Translations under genes and position numbers: made by a program | The notes under the pieces: generated by a model | Database searches by the model: none | What the model was told of the DNA's origin: nothing | Seen by the model: only the letters and a program-made list of their open reading frames with translations | Assembly (NCBI GenBank): GCA_958453935.1 | Contig: CAUDZT010000084.1 | Location: 1-6,706, forward strand | Origin: an uncultured Collinsella sp. | GTDB taxonomy: Bacteria > Actinomycetota > Coriobacteriia > Coriobacteriales > Coriobacteriaceae | Direction: 5' to 3' | Length of the DNA: 6,706 bases | Shown here: positions 5,403 to 6,706 of the stretch, piece by piece | Numbering within the stretch: position 1 is the first letter of the stretch | Layout of the letters: the number at the start of each line of letters is the position of its first letter

Positions 5403-5439
5403 GGCGCTGGCTAGGCGCCGCCCGATCAAACGCCGGGCG
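5403..5439 (-). terminator. GC-rich hairpins downstream of the EamA gene, possible weak terminator
   Basis: Two short stems lie 30-65 bp past the EamA stop: CGCCCG/CGGGCG (5419-5424 with 5434-5439) and GGCGC/GCGCC (5403-5407 with 5415-5419). They share base 5419, so they compete. No T-run follows on the minus strand, so intrinsic termination would be weak and read-through into the PTS operon is possible. Confidence 0.3.
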
Positions 5440-5467
5440 CTACCTGCTCAAACACACCGCCAATCCC

Positions 5468-6550
5468 CTATCGCACGAAGTACCAGGGGCTTTCCTGCAC
5501 GGTGGGCTCCAGCGCAATGCCCGTGCGCTCGCGGAAGAGATCCATGTCCTGCGATTTCTCCGTCCACCACGCGTTGGGCTTAAAGGTCATGCTCTCAACG
5601 ACATGGCCGACAAACACACTGTTGCGCAGCTTGGAAAAGTCGGTGTTCATAATCACGATGGACGCGAGCACCAAAACGATGCCCAGAACTTTGATCGCGC
5701 CGGCGGGCTCGGCGTAGACACCAATGCCCAGCAGTACGGTGACGACTGTCTCGAATGACATTACGACGGGAACTTTCGACGTCTCGAGCCCCATGGACAG
5801 ACCCTGCATATATAAGATGTAAGCCACGGCTGTGGGGATGAGTCCAAAGCCAAGGAACAGCAGCAGCAGCTGTGGCGACATTGCCGCGGCGACATCCGGC
5901 CACGGAGCCGCGATAGCTGCCATAACCGCACCGCCAAAAACAAAGCCCCAAAACGTGACAGCCAGCGGGTGGACCGTCTTGGTTGCTATCCGGCTAAACA
6001 CCGCGAGCGACGCACCACAAAGGCCTGCAATCACGCCCGACGTGACGCCCCAAACCGAAAAATGAAAACCGGAAAGGTCGCCATTGGTCACCGCAAGCAC
6101 ACAGCCAACGATGTTAAAGACAATGGCAACGAGCTTGTTGAGGGTCACGTCCTCGCGATAAAGAACGCGGCCGAGCGCGACGCCAAACACCGGCGACGTG
6201 TAGAGCAGCACCGATGCCGTGGACATGCCCACCTCGCGCATGCACTCGTAATAGCAGGTGTTGGCGGCAGCCAAACCGACGATACCGACAAGCGCGCAGG
6301 AAACAAGCTCTTTAGGGCTTGCCTTGAACAGGGTCAGCGGACCCTGGACCACGGTAGACCCCTCACCCGGACGGCAGCCCATAAACATCAGGACCGGCGC
6401 CAAGATAAGCGCTCCGACCAACAAGCGAAAGGCAGCCATGCTCTGGGACGAAACGCCCATGGCCGAGATGCCGTTTACAAAGATTCCGATGCTGCCCCAC
6501 ATAAGCGCGGCGATCAGCACCAGCACATAGCCCAGATTGCTCCTCTTCAA
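5468..6550 (-). CDS. DMT-superfamily (EamA-type) 10-TM transporter with soluble C-terminal tail
   Basis: This 360-residue inner-membrane protein has two EamA repeats, about 7-157 and 165-302, giving roughly ten membrane spans. Typical features are LIAALMWGSIGIFV (12-25), the FRLLVGALILAPV stretch (41-53), STASVLLYTSPVF (110-122), and in repeat 2 PTAVAYILYMQGL (239-251) and SFETVVTVLLGIGVYAE (265-281). EamA proteins move small metabolites, often exporting amino acids; the substrate here is unknown. The TTG at 6548-6550 is chosen because GAGGAGG lies 5 nt upstream. An in-frame ATG at 6586 has no Shine-Dalgarno and would coincide with the predicted transcription start. Residues 302-360 form a polar, Trp-containing tail beyond the last span, not usual for the family. 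It lies upstream of the PTS operon on the same strand, 204 bp away, and probably has its own promoter. Confidence 0.9.
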   Translation of the reverse strand: MKRSNLGYVLVLIAALMWGSIGIFVNGISAMGVSSQSMAAFRLLVGALILAPVLMFMGCRPGEGSTVVQGPLTLFKASPKELVSCALVGIVGLAAANTCYYECMREVGMSTASVLLYTSPVFGVALGRVLYREDVTLNKLVAIVFNIVGCVLAVTNGDLSGFHFSVWGVTSGVIAGLCGASLAVFSRIATKTVHPLAVTFWGFVFGGAVMAAIAAPWPDVAAAMSPQLLLLFLGFGLIPTAVAYILYMQGLSMGLETSKVPVVMSFETVVTVLLGIGVYAEPAGAIKVLGIVLVLASIVIMNTDFSKLRNSVFVGHVVESMTFKPNAWWTEKSQDMDLFRERTGIALEPTVQESPWYFVR

Positions 6551-6591
6551 CGCAGCCTCCTCAGTATTATTTCCAATATGTTTCATGCTAC

Positions 6592-6618
6592 GTTATAGTC
6601 GTTATATACATTTTTCAA
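6592..6618 (-). promoter_or_regulatory. Candidate promoter of the EamA transporter gene
   Basis: On the minus strand TTGAAA (6613-6618) and TATAAC (6592-6597) are separated by 15 nt, shorter than ideal. CGTTATA occurs twice on the plus strand (6591-6597 and 6600-6606), 9 bp apart. The predicted start near 6585 gives a leader of about 35 nt to the TTG codon, supporting that start. Confidence 0.4.
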
Positions 6619-6653
6619 GGCACAAATCGGCGAACGGGAAATCTCTCGACACA

Positions 6654-6706
6654 AGGAGTGTCCCCAACTGCCGGCAGAAAAGGAACGTCCCTAACTGCCG
6701 GCAGAA
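6654..6706. repeat. 27-bp tandem GGGAC-type repeat at the window edge
   Basis: Two 26-nt units (6654-6679 and 6681-6706) match at 23 of 26 positions with a period of 27. Each contains GTCCC (GGGAC on the minus strand) followed by the perfect palindrome CTGCCGGCAG. The array may continue beyond the window. It resembles the GGGAC-core palindromes at 1335-1369 and 2554-2584. Confidence 0.75.

Noticed and set aside
6551..6586. ATG at 6586 as the start of the EamA gene
   Set aside because: No Shine-Dalgarno precedes it and it falls at the predicted transcription start; the TTG at 6550 has GAGGAGG at good spacing.

Overview
This window most likely comes from a Collinsella-like member of the Coriobacteriia. 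The coding DNA is GC-rich, all recognisable genes lie on the minus strand, and the gaps hold small dispersed palindromes with a GGGAC core that I associate with this class. The organism call is inference from style and gene content. No rRNA, tRNA, CRISPR array or transposase is visible.

Layout, read 5'->3' on the minus strand (high to low coordinates): (i) 6551-6706, the leader of a transporter gene plus a 27-bp tandem GGGAC-type repeat at the window edge. (ii) 5468-6550, a DMT/EamA-family permease with a TTG start and a soluble C-terminal tail. (iii) 5264-5467, an AT-rich promoter region for the next operon, with two near-identical 12-bp boxes spaced 21 bp apart. (iv) 5263-1480, a sugar operon: fused PTS EIIAB (mannose family), EIIC, EIID, and a SIS-domain sugar-phosphate deglycase, closed by a strong intrinsic terminator at 1415-1446. 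(v) 691-1320, a HAD-superfamily phosphatase/phosphomutase. (vi) 338-690, a 353-bp gap with a 123-bp element bounded by perfect 18-bp inverted repeats. (vii) 1-337, the N-terminal part of a YitT-family membrane protein that runs off the window.

How the genes work together: the EIIAB/EIIC/EIID set imports and phosphorylates a sugar-type substrate at the expense of PEP. The SIS protein at the end of the operon resembles the FrlB/FraB/GfrF deglycases, which split 6-phosphorylated Amadori products (sugar-amino acid conjugates) into a hexose 6-phosphate and the free amino acid. Two residues that match the catalytic Glu/His pair described for FraB are present at the right spacing (E215, H231). The best hypothesis is therefore an uptake and degradation operon for an Amadori product such as fructoselysine or glucoselysine. 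The exact substrate cannot be read from the sequence. No regulator of the operon lies in the window.
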